This document shows positions 26,822 to 43,747 of a DNA stretch of 64,000 nt, one piece after another. Source of the DNA: CAVVYV01 sp963752585 (GTDB taxonomy: Bacteria > Actinomycetota > Thermoleophilia > Solirubrobacterales > 70-9); assembly GCA_963752585.1 (NCBI GenBank), contig CAVVYV010000008.1, forward strand, positions 372,001 through 436,000, read 5' to 3'. The notes below the pieces were generated by a model that made no database searches, was not told the DNA's origin, and worked only from the letters and a program-made list of their open reading frames with translations. Each line of letters opens with the position of its first letter. Within the stretch, counting starts at the first letter, position 1. A program made the translations under genes and the position numbers.

Positions 26822-27220
26822 ATGGCTGCCACAAAGGCGAAGGTGAGCACCGAGGACTGGATCGAGGAGCTGAAGGGCATCTCCGTGCTCGAGCTCTCCG
26901 AGCGAATCAAGGCCCTGGAGGAGGAGTTCGGCGTCTCCGCGACCGCGGTCGCGGCTGCCGCTCCCGCCGCGGGCGGAGGCGGCGACGGCGCCGCCGCCGA
27001 GGAGGAGTCGAGCACCGTCGACGTCGTCCTCACCGCCGCCGGCGACAAGAAGATCGGCGTGATCAAGGCGGTCCGCGCCGCCACCGGTCTCGGCCTCAAG
27101 GAGGCGAAGGCTCTGGTCGACGAGGCGCCGAAGCCGGTCAAGGAGGGGATCGAGCGCGAGGAGGGCGAGAAGCTGGTCGCCGAGATCGAGGAGGCCGGCG
27201 GAAGCGCCGAGCTCAAGTAG
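26822..27220 (+). CDS. rplL: 50S ribosomal protein L7/L12
   Basis: 132 residues from ATG 26822. N-terminal dimerisation domain (VLELSERIKALEEEFGV), Ala/Gly hinge, and the factor-binding C-terminal domain (KIGVIKAVRAATGLGLKEAK, VDEAPKPVKEG). Complete. The start MAATKAK resembles the repeated AATKTA peptide found in RpoB, L4 and L22, but not the palindrome behind it. Confidence 0.96.
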   Translation: MAATKAKVSTEDWIEELKGISVLELSERIKALEEEFGVSATAVAAAAPAAGGGGDGAAAEEESSTVDVVLTAAGDKKIGVIKAVRAATGLGLKEAKALVDEAPKPVKEGIEREEGEKLVAEIEEAGGSAELK

Positions 27221-27228
27221 CGTCCGGC

Positions 27229-27234
27229 TACACT
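27229..27234 (+). promoter_or_regulatory. Candidate -10 box for rpoBC
   Basis: GGCTACACTG, matching the box before rplJ. A second possibility is TTGAAG (27246-27251) and TAATCT (27270-27275) with 18-bp spacing. Either would give rpoB a leader of about 80-120 nt. Confidence 0.4.
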
Positions 27235-27355
27235 GTCACTAACGCTTGAAGCCGGAGGAGGCCGTATGGTAATCTGCACGGTCGCGCGCCGGTGAGCCCT
27301 GCTGCCCGCATTTTGCGCGGTCTCAGAGTCCTTCCAATACTTTAGGAGTCGCCAG

Positions 27356-35009
<7,654 letters not shown>

Positions 35010-35019
35010 GGCCGAAGCG

Positions 35020-35712
35020 CTAGGCGGGCGGGTCCTGTCGGCCGGGTACCCCCCGCCCTGCGGTATAGGAATGTCCTCGGGCGGGGCCCACCCGGCCGCC
35101 ACCCGCCCGACTACCGCTTCCTTTCCCTAAGCGATTGGCCGGGAGGAAGACCTGGCCGCGGTCATCGGCCGCGACCAGAACGAGGTCGGCATCGAAGCCC
35201 TGAATCTGCGCCATCTTCGCCCCGTCAGTCAGAACGCGTCCCCCGGGGCGGATGGGGATCAGATTGGCGAGCCCAACGATCCACGCAAACACCGCCGTAG
35301 GGGCGGCGACCATGAAGAGCAGGGAGCCAACCGGGGCGAACCAGACGACGATCGTGAAGAGCATGGCCGCGAGGATGCTCGCGTGCGGCCCAGCTGAGTA
35401 GATCGAGCGGAGTTGTCCGACCGTCAGCCCTCTCGCATCGAACCAGCACTCGTATACCGATTCTGGAATCTCGCGTAGCGGTGTTCGCAACTGGTCTAGC
35501 CCCACCTGGGGATGGATATGCAGATCGAACTTCCGGAATCGATGGATGATCAGCGCGGGTGTCTGACCGATGATGACGACTGGTCGCTTGCCGGCTCTGA
35601 TCACCGCAGCCGCGTGCCCCAGCTCGTGAACCAGCCCCAGGATCGGGACCATGACCCACGTCAGAATCACCAGCGCAAGGAGGACCGAGTCAATGAGAGA
35701 TACCAGAGACAC
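35020..35712 (-). CDS. Site-2 protease-like M50 membrane metallopeptidase
   Basis: 230 residues. First TM helix, then the zinc motif VHELGHAAAV (HExxH, residues ~29-38) and, after three further hydrophobic stretches, ANLIPIRPGGRVLTDG (residues ~148-163). The latter resembles the NxxPxxxxDG motif that supplies the third zinc ligand in M50 enzymes. An intramembrane protease or a related protein is likely. Antisense, between rpoC and rpsL. The last ~45 residues are low-complexity Gly/Arg and may not be native. Confidence 0.6.
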   Translation of the reverse strand: MSLVSLIDSVLLALVILTWVMVPILGLVHELGHAAAVIRAGKRPVVIIGQTPALIIHRFRKFDLHIHPQVGLDQLRTPLREIPESVYECWFDARGLTVGQLRSIYSAGPHASILAAMLFTIVVWFAPVGSLLFMVAAPTAVFAWIVGLANLIPIRPGGRVLTDGAKMAQIQGFDADLVLVAADDRGQVFLPANRLGKGSGSRAGGGRVGPARGHSYTAGRGVPGRQDPPA

Positions 35713-35766
35713 GTAATGCCCTGAATCGGCCCCGTATGTCAGGACTTGAAGCCTGCCGGGCTGGCT

Positions 35767-36060
35767 CTAGCGCTCGGCTAGCTCGCGGGCCCGGGGGTGC
35801 ATCGGCGCGCCCGTTCGGACGCGGCCCCTGATCGCGTTCTCCGGCTGGGCGTGGGCGGCGCCGCCGTGGGGGCCGCGGCGCGGTCCCCTCGGCTGGGTCG
35901 GCTGGCGGCGCCAGCGGCGGAAGCTGTGGTCACCGCCCTCGCCGGCCGCATCCTCGAGCTCGGGCTCGGCTCTGACCGCCCACCAGACGAGCCAGATCGC
36001 GAAGAAGACCGGGATCTTCAGGACCACGGCGAGGAAGATGATCGGCCAGACGCCCTCCAT
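35767..36060 (-). CDS. Small single-span membrane protein
   Basis: 97 residues. One hydrophobic N-terminal helix (IIFLAVVLKIPVFFAIWLVWW) and a polar, Arg/Pro-rich cytoplasmic tail (RRWRRQPTQPRGPRRGPHGG). No known domain. It shares strand and spacing with its neighbours, which supports it as a real gene. Confidence 0.5.
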   Translation of the reverse strand: MEGVWPIIFLAVVLKIPVFFAIWLVWWAVRAEPELEDAAGEGGDHSFRRWRRQPTQPRGPRRGPHGGAAHAQPENAIRGRVRTGAPMHPRARELAER

Positions 36061-36093
36061 CCCGGCGTCAGTCTACCGGCGCCGGGCGCGACG

Positions 36094-36651
36094 CTACCGG
36101 GGTGTGAATCCGTCGCGAACCCAGGCCTCCAGGGCCTCCACATGTCCGTCCTCGAGTCCGACCGCGGACTCGGTTGGCACCAGCAGCGTCGGAGCCTGGC
36201 GGCGCTCGGCCCACTCGGAGCAGCTCTCGTCGAGGCTGTCGTCGATCCAGGCCAGGGGCCGCTCGCCGGCGTACTCCCCGAGCGCATCCAGCTTCCAGTG
36301 CGCGGTTCCGAACCTGGCCCGCCCGTCGAAGGTCAGGTAGGGGAGCTCGGGGACTCCGAGGATCGCCGGCAGATGGTCGTTGGCGCGGTCCTCCCAGCCG
36401 CTCGCCCAGATCAGCTCATAGGTCTTCGCGAGGCGATTGAGCTGGTCTCCCGCCGGAAGCGAGATGCAGTGAAGCAGCCCGTCGATCAGGTGATACTCGC
36501 CCGGCGGCTCCTCGTGCAGCTCCCCAGGTGTCCCCGGGCCCTGGAAGCCGAACAGGCTGATCACGCCGTCGATGTCGACGGCGAGGATCGGCTCGGTTGG
36601 CGTTCCCTTCTTGAACAGCGGCACGACGAGAGAGTACGTCTGCTCTACCAT
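36094..36651 (-). CDS. HAD-like hydrolase domain protein
   Basis: 185 residues from ATG 36651; a GTG at about 36621 (VPLFKKG) is an alternative start. HAD motifs: ILAVDIDGVISLFGF (nucleophile DxD, residues ~22-36), LIWASGWEDRAN (motif II Ser), and LAWIDDSLDE (motif IV acidic pair). Resembles the HAD domain of RNA-repair-type proteins. Substrate unknown. Its start lies only 8 nt from the divergent rpsL start, so the two promoters overlap. Confidence 0.65.
   Translation of the reverse strand: MVEQTYSLVVPLFKKGTPTEPILAVDIDGVISLFGFQGPGTPGELHEEPPGEYHLIDGLLHCISLPAGDQLNRLAKTYELIWASGWEDRANDHLPAILGVPELPYLTFDGRARFGTAHWKLDALGEYAGERPLAWIDDSLDESCSEWAERRQAPTLLVPTESAVGLEDGHVEALEAWVRDGFTPR
36646..36651 (+). 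promoter_or_regulatory. Candidate -10 box of a leaderless promoter (rpsL)
   Basis: TACCAT lies 8 nt before GTG 36660; no ribosome binding site. The same hexamer stands upstream of rpmJ. Confidence 0.4.
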
Positions 36652-36659
36652 TCGCCGCC

Positions 36660-37055
36660 GTGCCGAACACGAATCAACTCGTTCGCAAGGGCCGCAACCG
36701 CAAGCGGAAGAAGATGTCGACCCCCGGCTTGAAGTCGGGACGGGGGCGGAAGAAGCGGGTCGCGGCTCCGCAGCGACGGGGCGTCTGCACCCGGGTCGCC
36801 ACCGTCACCCCGAAGAAGCCGAACTCGGCACTCCGCAAGATCGCCCGCGTCCGCCTCACCAACGGCCTCGAGGTGACCTGCTACATCCCGGGCGAGGGCC
36901 ACAATCTGCAGGAGCACTCGGTCGTGCTCGTCCGCGGCGGCAGGGTCAAGGACCTGCCTGGCGTTCGCTACAAGGTCGTTCGGGGCACCCTCGACGCCGC
37001 CGGCGTCTCCGAGCGCAAGCAGGGCCGCTCGCTCTACGGGGTCAAAGCTTCCTAG
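36660..37055 (+). CDS. rpsL: 30S ribosomal protein S12
   Basis: 131 residues from GTG 36660. NQLVRKGR start, TPKKPNSALRK (the streptomycin Lys43 region) and GGRVKDLPGVRYK (Lys88 region) are wild-type in form. Overlaps the rpsG start by one base (TAGTG). Confidence 0.97.
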   Translation: MPNTNQLVRKGRNRKRKKMSTPGLKSGRGRKKRVAAPQRRGVCTRVATVTPKKPNSALRKIARVRLTNGLEVTCYIPGEGHNLQEHSVVLVRGGRVKDLPGVRYKVVRGTLDAAGVSERKQGRSLYGVKAS

Positions 37056-37525
37056 TGCCCCGCCGCAACCAGGCAACGATCCGCCCGCTGGAGCCGGACT
37101 CGCTCTACCGCAGCCGGCTGGTGCAGCAGGTGGTGAACAAGGTGATGACCGCCGGCAAGAAGTCGCTCGCCGAACAGATCACCTACGACGCTCTCTCGGT
37201 GGTCGGGGAGCGGACAGGCAACAACCCGGTCGAGGAGCTCGAGAACGCGATCAAGCAGCTCACTCCGGTGCTCGAGGTGCGCTCACGCCGAGTCGGCGGC
37301 GCCACCTACCAGGTGCCGGTCGAGGTGCCCGCCCGCCGGGCCCGCACCCTCGCGGTCCGGTGGCTGGTGGAGTTCGCCCGTGCCCGCGGCGAGAAGTCGA
37401 TGTCCGAGCGGCTCGCGAACGAGATCCTCGACGCCGCCAAGCAGCAGGGGAACGCCTGGAAGCGGAAGGACGACATCTACCGGATGGCTCAGGCGAACAA
37501 GGCGTTCGCCCATTACCGCTGGTAG
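37055..37525 (+). CDS. rpsG: 30S ribosomal protein S7
   Basis: 156 residues from GTG 37055, the usual length (MPRRNQATIRPLEPD ... NKAFAHYRW). Start chosen from the length and the TAGTG overlap with rpsL. The 3' end overlaps the convergent membrane-protein gene by 13 nt. No terminator directly follows. Confidence 0.96.
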   Translation: MPRRNQATIRPLEPDSLYRSRLVQQVVNKVMTAGKKSLAEQITYDALSVVGERTGNNPVEELENAIKQLTPVLEVRSRRVGGATYQVPVEVPARRARTLAVRWLVEFARARGEKSMSERLANEILDAAKQQGNAWKRKDDIYRMAQANKAFAHYRW

Positions 37526-38052
37526 GTCGTCGCCCTCTGTTCCGCCCCTGAGCCTCTCGACCGTCCGGAGACTCCACCGCCACCCGAGCTGACGCTCGCC
37601 TGATCGGGGCGGGTCGTCGCCAGGGCGGCGCCGCAGACGGTCAGGACCAGGGCGCCGGCGAGCTCGAACCAGAAGCCGGCCTGGGGCTCGGCCTTGGCGT
37701 CGACGAACGACTCGCGAGCATCGTCGAGGGTCCCCACCTTGTTCACGTCCGGGAGGTCCCCGATCAGGAAGATCAGCAGCGCGACCACGCCGCAGACGGC
37801 AACCGCCACCGCGGCGAGCTCGGAGATCGGCTGCCCCCTGGTGGCGATCGCGATCGCGATCAGGATCAGCGCGAATCCGGCGAGGACCAAGGTCGCGTAG
37901 CCGTGCTGGTCGGCGGCGTCGATCTCGCTGATCGCCTCCCCGCCAGGCGGGGTGAGTTCGAAGATGTTCATGAACTGCGAGGCGGCGAGCATCCCGGCCG
38001 CGCCGGCGCAGGCGAGCACCAGGAGCAGCTCGCTCCGCTCGAGCCGCCTCAA
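37513..38052 (-). CDS. Four-helix membrane protein (paralogue of its upstream neighbour)
   Basis: 179 residues with four hydrophobic segments (residues ~9-27, 52-70, 78-98, 125-145). The second half, IGDLPDVNKVGTLDDARESF ... AGFWFELAGALVLTVCGAAL, mirrors IDLPQGLDAGRAGVAFSDAR ... EGFWAQLAAAAALLFLG of the next gene. The two are paralogues and are translationally coupled (ATGA overlap at 38049-38052). Function unknown. Confidence 0.6.
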   Translation of the reverse strand: MRRLERSELLLVLACAGAAGMLAASQFMNIFELTPPGGEAISEIDAADQHGYATLVLAGFALILIAIAIATRGQPISELAAVAVAVCGVVALLIFLIGDLPDVNKVGTLDDARESFVDAKAEPQAGFWFELAGALVLTVCGAALATTRPDQASVSSGGGGVSGRSRGSGAEQRATTYQR

Positions 38053-39014
38053 GGGCGAGCCTCGCCGCGGGCGGCGACGACCGGGCGGGCCCTTCTGGAG
38101 CGCCGGCGAGAGCGAGACCGGCGCCGGGAGCCCTCACGCCCGCGGTGGCGGACGCCGCCGGGGACCGATGCCTGGCGCACGTAGACCCCGAGCAGCGGGC
38201 CGAGGAAGAGCAGGGCGGCCGCGGCGGCGAGCTGGGCCCAGAACCCCTCGATCAGGGCCGCCCGGGCGTCGCTGAAGGCGACTCCGGCGCGGCCCGCGTC
38301 CAGTCCCTGAGGGAGGTCGATCGCGAGCGTGACGACGATGGCGAGGAGCCCGAGCGCGCCGACGAGCCGGCCCAGCTGCCAGCGGCCCCGGTAGGTGAGC
38401 CAGGTCAGCACCAGCGCCGCGAGCGCGACTGGAAGCAGGAGCCACAGGTGGGCGTCTCCACCGCGCTCGATCGCCGTCAGGGGAACCGGCGCGGTCGTCC
38501 CGATCTCGCCCGCGTACAGGGAGGAGCTCACCTCGACCGCGCTGTAGTCGGCGAACTGGGAGGCGCCGAGGGCGACGGCCGCCGCCGCGGTGACGAAGGC
38601 GACGGTGCCCGCGGGCCTGACGTGGACCATGAGATAGCTGCCGATCGCGCGCACGATCGGACCGGCCCAGACGCCGATCCAGGCCAATACCCCCTGGGCG
38701 AACCTGAGCAGTAGCGAGACCAGCGCGGCCGGGATGCTGACCAGCAGCATCAAGGTCCGGGAGGCATAGGGCGCGACCTTCCCTGCCCACCCACCGAACA
38801 GTGAGCCGAGCGGTCGTAGCTGCCGGCGGGTCTCGAGCGCGGCGCCGCGCGCCCGCAGCCGCAGCTCTCCACGGCGGGCGCGCCGGAGCTGCTCGCGCTC
38901 CCGCCTAGCGGTGGCGCGCGCCTCGCGGCGGACCTTTTCCGCAGCCTCGTCGAGCCCGTCGGCGGGGCCGCGTCGATCTCGATTTCGGCGGATTCCCTTC
39001 CTGGGAGCCATCAT
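38049..39014 (-). CDS. Multi-pass membrane protein with basic N-terminal domain
   Basis: 321 residues. A strongly basic cytoplasmic N-terminus (RREARATARREREQLRRARR) of ~70 residues is followed by about six hydrophobic segments, including MLLVSIPAALVSLLLRFA and GTVAFVTAAAAVALGASQF. The C-terminal half is paralogous to the shorter downstream gene. Antisense between rpsG and fusA. No recognised family. Confidence 0.6.
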   Translation of the reverse strand: MMAPRKGIRRNRDRRGPADGLDEAAEKVRREARATARREREQLRRARRGELRLRARGAALETRRQLRPLGSLFGGWAGKVAPYASRTLMLLVSIPAALVSLLLRFAQGVLAWIGVWAGPIVRAIGSYLMVHVRPAGTVAFVTAAAAVALGASQFADYSAVEVSSSLYAGEIGTTAPVPLTAIERGGDAHLWLLLPVALAALVLTWLTYRGRWQLGRLVGALGLLAIVVTLAIDLPQGLDAGRAGVAFSDARAALIEGFWAQLAAAAALLFLGPLLGVYVRQASVPGGVRHRGREGSRRRSRSRRRSRRARPVVAARGEARP

Positions 39015-39022
39015 GCCCTTGC

Positions 39023-39028
39023 TATCAT
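39023..39028 (+). promoter_or_regulatory. Candidate -10 box for fusA
   Basis: TTGCTATCATCC; hexamer TATCAT, 171 nt before fusA, so the mRNA would have a long leader containing the hairpin at 39134-39153. Confidence 0.35.
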
Positions 39029-39133
39029 CCCGCGTCGCGCTCGGTGCCGCTCCGGTGCCCGGCGGCGAGGATCCGTTTCGATGAAGAACGGCGCGACATA
39101 GGCGAAGATAGGGTCCACTGAGACGATGTGCTC

Positions 39134-39153
39134 GGGCCCGTAAGGGCCTTTTT
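39134..39153 (+). terminator. Intrinsic terminator or attenuator upstream of fusA
   Basis: GGCCC (39135-39139), loop GTAA, GGGCC (39144-39148), then TTTTT (39149-39153). It reads on the plus strand 46 nt before fusA. A five-codon ORF (ATG 39126, stop TAA 39141 in the loop) overlaps it. Either it ends read-through from rpsL-rpsG, or it attenuates fusA. Confidence 0.6.
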
Positions 39154-39198
39154 CGTGCCCGAAATCGCCTTCCACCCTAGCCACTCCGGACCTTTCAT

Positions 39199-41313
39199 AT
39201 GCCCCGCAACTTCGCTCTAGAGAAGACACGCAACATCGGCATCATGGCGCACATCGATGCCGGAAAGACGACGACCACCGAGCGCATCCTCTACTACACC
39301 GGCCGCACCCACAAGATGGGCGAGGTCCACGAGGGCGCCGCGGTCATGGACTGGATGGAACAGGAGCAGGAGCGCGGCATCACCATCACCTCCGCGGCGA
39401 CGGCCTGCGAGTGGAAGGACCACCGGATCAACATCATCGACACGCCCGGCCACGTCGATTTCACCGTCGAGGTCGAGCGAAGCCTCCGGGTGCTCGATGG
39501 CGCAATCGCGATCTTCGACTCGGTCGCCGGGGTAGAGCCCCAGTCCGAGACGGTCTGGCGCCAGGCCGACAAGTACAAGGTCCCCCGGGTCGCCTACGTC
39601 AACAAGATGGACCGCACCGGCGCCGACTTCTTCGCCGCGGTGGAGACGATGAAGGACCGCCTCGGCGCCCATCCCCTTCCGATTCAGATCCCGATCGGCC
39701 AGGAGGCGGAGTTCACCGGGGTCGTCGACCTGATCGAGGACAAGGCGCTGGTCTGGAAGGACGAGCTCGGCACGGAGTTCGAGTACACCGACGTTCCCGA
39801 CGAGCTCAAGGACCTCGCCCACGAGCACCGCACCCACCTGATCGAGGCCTGCGCCGACTACGACGACGCGCTGATGGAGGCCTACCTCAACGACGAGGAG
39901 ATCCCCCACGAGCGGATCGCCGCATCGCTTCACCGGGCCACCCTCGACATCAAGATCACCCCGGTCCTCTGTGGCTCCTCCTTCAAGAACAAGGGAGTGC
40001 AGCCCCTCCTCGACGCGATCGTCGAGCTCCTTCCCTCGCCCCTCGAGGTCCCCCCGGTCACCGGGATGGTGCCCCCGAAGAAGGGCGAGAACGGCGGCCC
40101 GACCGAGGATGAGCGCCCCCCAAGTGACGACGCGCCGTTCGCCGCCCTCGCCTTCAAGGTGATGGCCGACCCCTACGTCGGCAAGCTCACCTACTTTCGG
40201 GTCTACTCGGGCAAGCTCTCGGCCGGCAGCCGCGTGCTGAACGCCTCGACCGGGCGGACCGAGCGGATCGGGCGGTTGCTGATGATGCACGCGAACCATC
40301 GCGAGGAGATCGAGGAGTGCTACGCGGGCGACATCCTCGCCGGGGTCGGGCTCAAGCAGACCTCCACCGGCGACACCCTCTGTGCCCCCGATGCGCCGAT
40401 CGAGCTCGAGCAGATCGAGTTCCCCGAGCCGGTGATCGCGGTCGCGATCGAGCCGAAGACCAAGGCCGATCAGGAGAAGCTCGGCGCCGCCCTCGCCCGG
40501 CTCGCCGAGGAGGACCCGACCTTCCAGATCGAGACCGACGACGAGACCGGACAGACCCTGATCCACGGGATGGGCGAGCTCCACCTCGAGGTGCTGGTCG
40601 AGCGGATGCTGCGCGAGTTCTCGGTCGACGCCAACGTCGGCAAGCCCCAGGTCGCCTACCGGGAGACGATTCGCGAGCGGGTCGAGAAGGTCGAGGGCCG
40701 GTTCGTCCGCCAGACCGGCGGCCGGGGCCAGTACGGCCACGCGGTGATCAACATGGAGCCGGCCCCGGGCGAGGGCTTCGACTTCGTCAACGCGGTCAAG
40801 GGCGGCCGGATCCCGACCGAGTACATCCCCTCGGTCGAGCAGGGGATCGAGGAGAAGCTCGCCTCCGGCGTCAAGGCCGGCTACCCGATGGTCGACGTCC
40901 GGGTGGAGCTGATCGACGGCTCCTACCACGACGTCGACTCCTCGGAGATGGCGTTCAAGATCGCCGGCTCCTACGCGGCCGAGGAGGCGGCGAAGAGGGC
41001 GAAGCCGGTGCTGCTGGAGCCGGTGATGTCGGTCGAGGTGGTCACCCCGGAGGAGTTCCTGGGCGACGTGATCGGCGATCTCTCCAAGCGCCGCGGCAAG
41101 GTCCAGGGCCAGGAGCCGCGCGGCAACGCTCTCGCTGTGCAGGCGTTCGTCCCGCTCGGCGAGATGTTCGGCTACGCCACCGACCTGCGCTCCTCGACCC
41201 AGGGCCGCGCCAACTACACGATGCAGTTCGAGCGCTACGAGGAGGTCCCCAACAACATCGCCGAGGAGATCGTCGAGCACCGCGCCGGCGAGCCCGTGGG
41301 AGCCGCCTCGTAG
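39199..41313 (+). CDS. fusA: Elongation factor G
   Basis: 704 residues from ATG 39199. GTPase motifs AHIDAGKTTTTER (G1), RGITITSAA (switch I), DTPGHVDFT (G3), NKMDRTGAD (G4). Domain IV/V sequences (GGRGQYGHAVI, VPLGEMFGYATDLRSSTQGRA) are present. Catalyses ribosomal translocation and, with RRF, recycling. No frameshift. Confidence 0.97.
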   Translation: MPRNFALEKTRNIGIMAHIDAGKTTTTERILYYTGRTHKMGEVHEGAAVMDWMEQEQERGITITSAATACEWKDHRINIIDTPGHVDFTVEVERSLRVLDGAIAIFDSVAGVEPQSETVWRQADKYKVPRVAYVNKMDRTGADFFAAVETMKDRLGAHPLPIQIPIGQEAEFTGVVDLIEDKALVWKDELGTEFEYTDVPDELKDLAHEHRTHLIEACADYDDALMEAYLNDEEIPHERIAASLHRATLDIKITPVLCGSSFKNKGVQPLLDAIVELLPSPLEVPPVTGMVPPKKGENGGPTEDERPPSDDAPFAALAFKVMADPYVGKLTYFRVYSGKLSAGSRVLNASTGRTERIGRLLMMHANHREEIEECYAGDILAGVGLKQTSTGDTLCAPDAPIELEQIEFPEPVIAVAIEPKTKADQEKLGAALARLAEEDPTFQIETDDETGQTLIHGMGELHLEVLVERMLREFSVDANVGKPQVAYRETIRERVEKVEGRFVRQTGGRGQYGHAVINMEPAPGEGFDFVNAVKGGRIPTEYIPSVEQGIEEKLASGVKAGYPMVDVRVELIDGSYHDVDSSEMAFKIAGSYAAEEAAKRAKPVLLEPVMSVEVVTPEEFLGDVIGDLSKRRGKVQGQEPRGNALAVQAFVPLGEMFGYATDLRSSTQGRANYTMQFERYEEVPNNIAEEIVEHRAGEPVGAAS

Positions 41314-41336
41314 GCCGGAAAACCCAGCTTCCGGGC

Positions 41337-41342
41337 TATATT
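41337..41342 (+). promoter_or_regulatory. Candidate -10 box for tuf
   Basis: GGGCTATATTTCC; hexamer TATATT in the 86-nt fusA-tuf gap, 57 nt before the tuf start. Confidence 0.4.
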
Positions 41343-41399
41343 TCCTGGGTTCGCCACAAACCGAAGACTTAGAGAAACCGAGACACCCAAAGGAGCGAG

Positions 41400-42584
<1,185 letters not shown>

Positions 42585-42589
42585 CACCG

Positions 42590-42614
42590 GCGGGCCCGCC
42601 CAGGGCCCGCTTTT
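42590..42614 (+). terminator. Intrinsic terminator after tuf
   Basis: Perfect 8-bp stem GCGGGCCC/GGGCCCGC (42590-42597, 42603-42610) with a 5-nt loop and TTTT. It separates tuf from the S10 cluster, implying a separate promoter for rpsJ. Confidence 0.75.
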
Positions 42615-42668
42615 CGTGTGGCCCTGTGGGGCAGCACAAGGCCACGACAACTGCAAACACATACGACC

Positions 42669-42698
42669 GGGGCGCGGCCTCAGCGGAGGCGGCGCCCC
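42669..42698 (+). promoter_or_regulatory. Stem-loop in the rpsJ leader
   Basis: GGGGCGC / GCGCCCC (7 bp) around a G:G mismatch and an inner GCCTC-AGCG-GAGGC hairpin, 36 nt before rpsJ. No U-tract, so not a terminator. Position equals that of the L4-controlled S10 leader of gammaproteobacteria; function here is inferred. Confidence 0.4.
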
Positions 42699-42734
42699 AA
42701 CTGCGCAAAGAGACCAGAGCGAAAAGACAGCGAA

Positions 42735-43055
42735 ATGGCATCACTGACATCGGGAAAGATCCGGATCCGGCTGAAGGCGTACGACCACGACGCCATAGAC
42801 CGGGCTGCCCAGGAGATCGTCGGCACAGCCGAGCGCACCGGCGCGACCGTCGCCGGCCCGATTCCCCTGCCCACCGACAAGCACGTCTACTGCGTCATCC
42901 GGTCCCCCTTCAAGGACAAGGACTCACGCGAGCACTTCGAGATCCGCACCCACAAGCGGCTGATCGACATCCACCAGCCGACCCCGAAGACGGTTGACGA
43001 GCTGCAGCGGATGGAGACGCTGCCGGCCGGCGTCGACGTGGAGATCCGCCTCTGA
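42735..43055 (+). CDS. rpsJ: 30S ribosomal protein S10
   Basis: 106 residues from ATG 42735, chosen because MASLTSGKIRIRLKAYDHD is the family N-terminus; the in-frame ATG 117 nt upstream would add an unsupported basic stretch. S10 also acts as NusE in antitermination. Start codon and stop overlap: the rplC ATG shares the last base. Confidence 0.95.
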   Translation: MASLTSGKIRIRLKAYDHDAIDRAAQEIVGTAERTGATVAGPIPLPTDKHVYCVIRSPFKDKDSREHFEIRTHKRLIDIHQPTPKTVDELQRMETLPAGVDVEIRL

Positions 43056-43747
43056 TGAGCGTGATCGTCGGCAAGAAGCTCGGGATGACCCGCGTCTTCA
43101 CCGAGGACGGGACCGCGGTGCCGGTGACCGTGGTCGAGTGCGAGCCGAACAAGGTGACCGCGATCCGCCGCGCCGACCGCGACGGCTACGACGCGATCCA
43201 GCTCGCTGCCCACCCGGTCGACGAGGGCAAGCTGACCAAGGGAGAGCTCGGCCACCTGAAGAAGGCAGGGGCGGGCGGGATGCGGACCCTGGTGGAGTTT
43301 CGCGACGCAAAGCTGCCCGTCACTGACTCCGGCAAGGAGGAGGCGAAGGAAGGCGAGGACGCTGCGGAGGAAGCCGCGGAGCCCTCCGGCGAGCGCAAGG
43401 TCGGCGACGACGTCACCGTCGCCGACTTCGAGCCCGGCCAGAGCGTCAAGGTCTCGGCGGTCTCGATCGGCAAGGGCTTCCAGGGGACGATCAAGCGCCA
43501 CAACTTCAGCCGCGGCCCGGTCAGCCACGGCTCCCACAACGTTCGCGCCCCGGGGTCGATCGGGGCGAGCGCCGATCCGGCGCGGGTCTTCAAGGGAGTG
43601 AAGATGCCGGGCCAGATGGGCTCTCGGCGGGTCACCCAGCGGGGCGCCGAGGTGGTCGAGGTCGACACGGAGCGCAACCTGCTCCTGATCCGCGGCTCGG
43701 TCCCCGGCGGCCGCAACGTCACGGTGGAGGTTCGCAGCGATGGCTGA
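43055..43747 (+). CDS. rplC: 50S ribosomal protein L3 with acidic insert
   Basis: 230 residues from ATG 43055. GKKLGMTRVFTEDG start and FQGTIKRHNFSRGPVSHGSH (the conserved loop) are normal. Residues ~88-115 (DSGKEEAKEGEDAAEEAAEP) form an acidic insertion between the first and second halves that ordinary L3 lacks. Overlaps rplD by 8 nt. Confidence 0.95.
   Translation: MSVIVGKKLGMTRVFTEDGTAVPVTVVECEPNKVTAIRRADRDGYDAIQLAAHPVDEGKLTKGELGHLKKAGAGGMRTLVEFRDAKLPVTDSGKEEAKEGEDAAEEAAEPSGERKVGDDVTVADFEPGQSVKVSAVSIGKGFQGTIKRHNFSRGPVSHGSHNVRAPGSIGASADPARVFKGVKMPGQMGSRRVTQRGAEVVEVDTERNLLLIRGSVPGGRNVTVEVRSDG

Noticed and set aside
26822..26845. Fourth copy of the palindromic element at the rplL start (MAATKAK)
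   Set aside because: Only GCCACAAAG is shared; the stem arms are missing.
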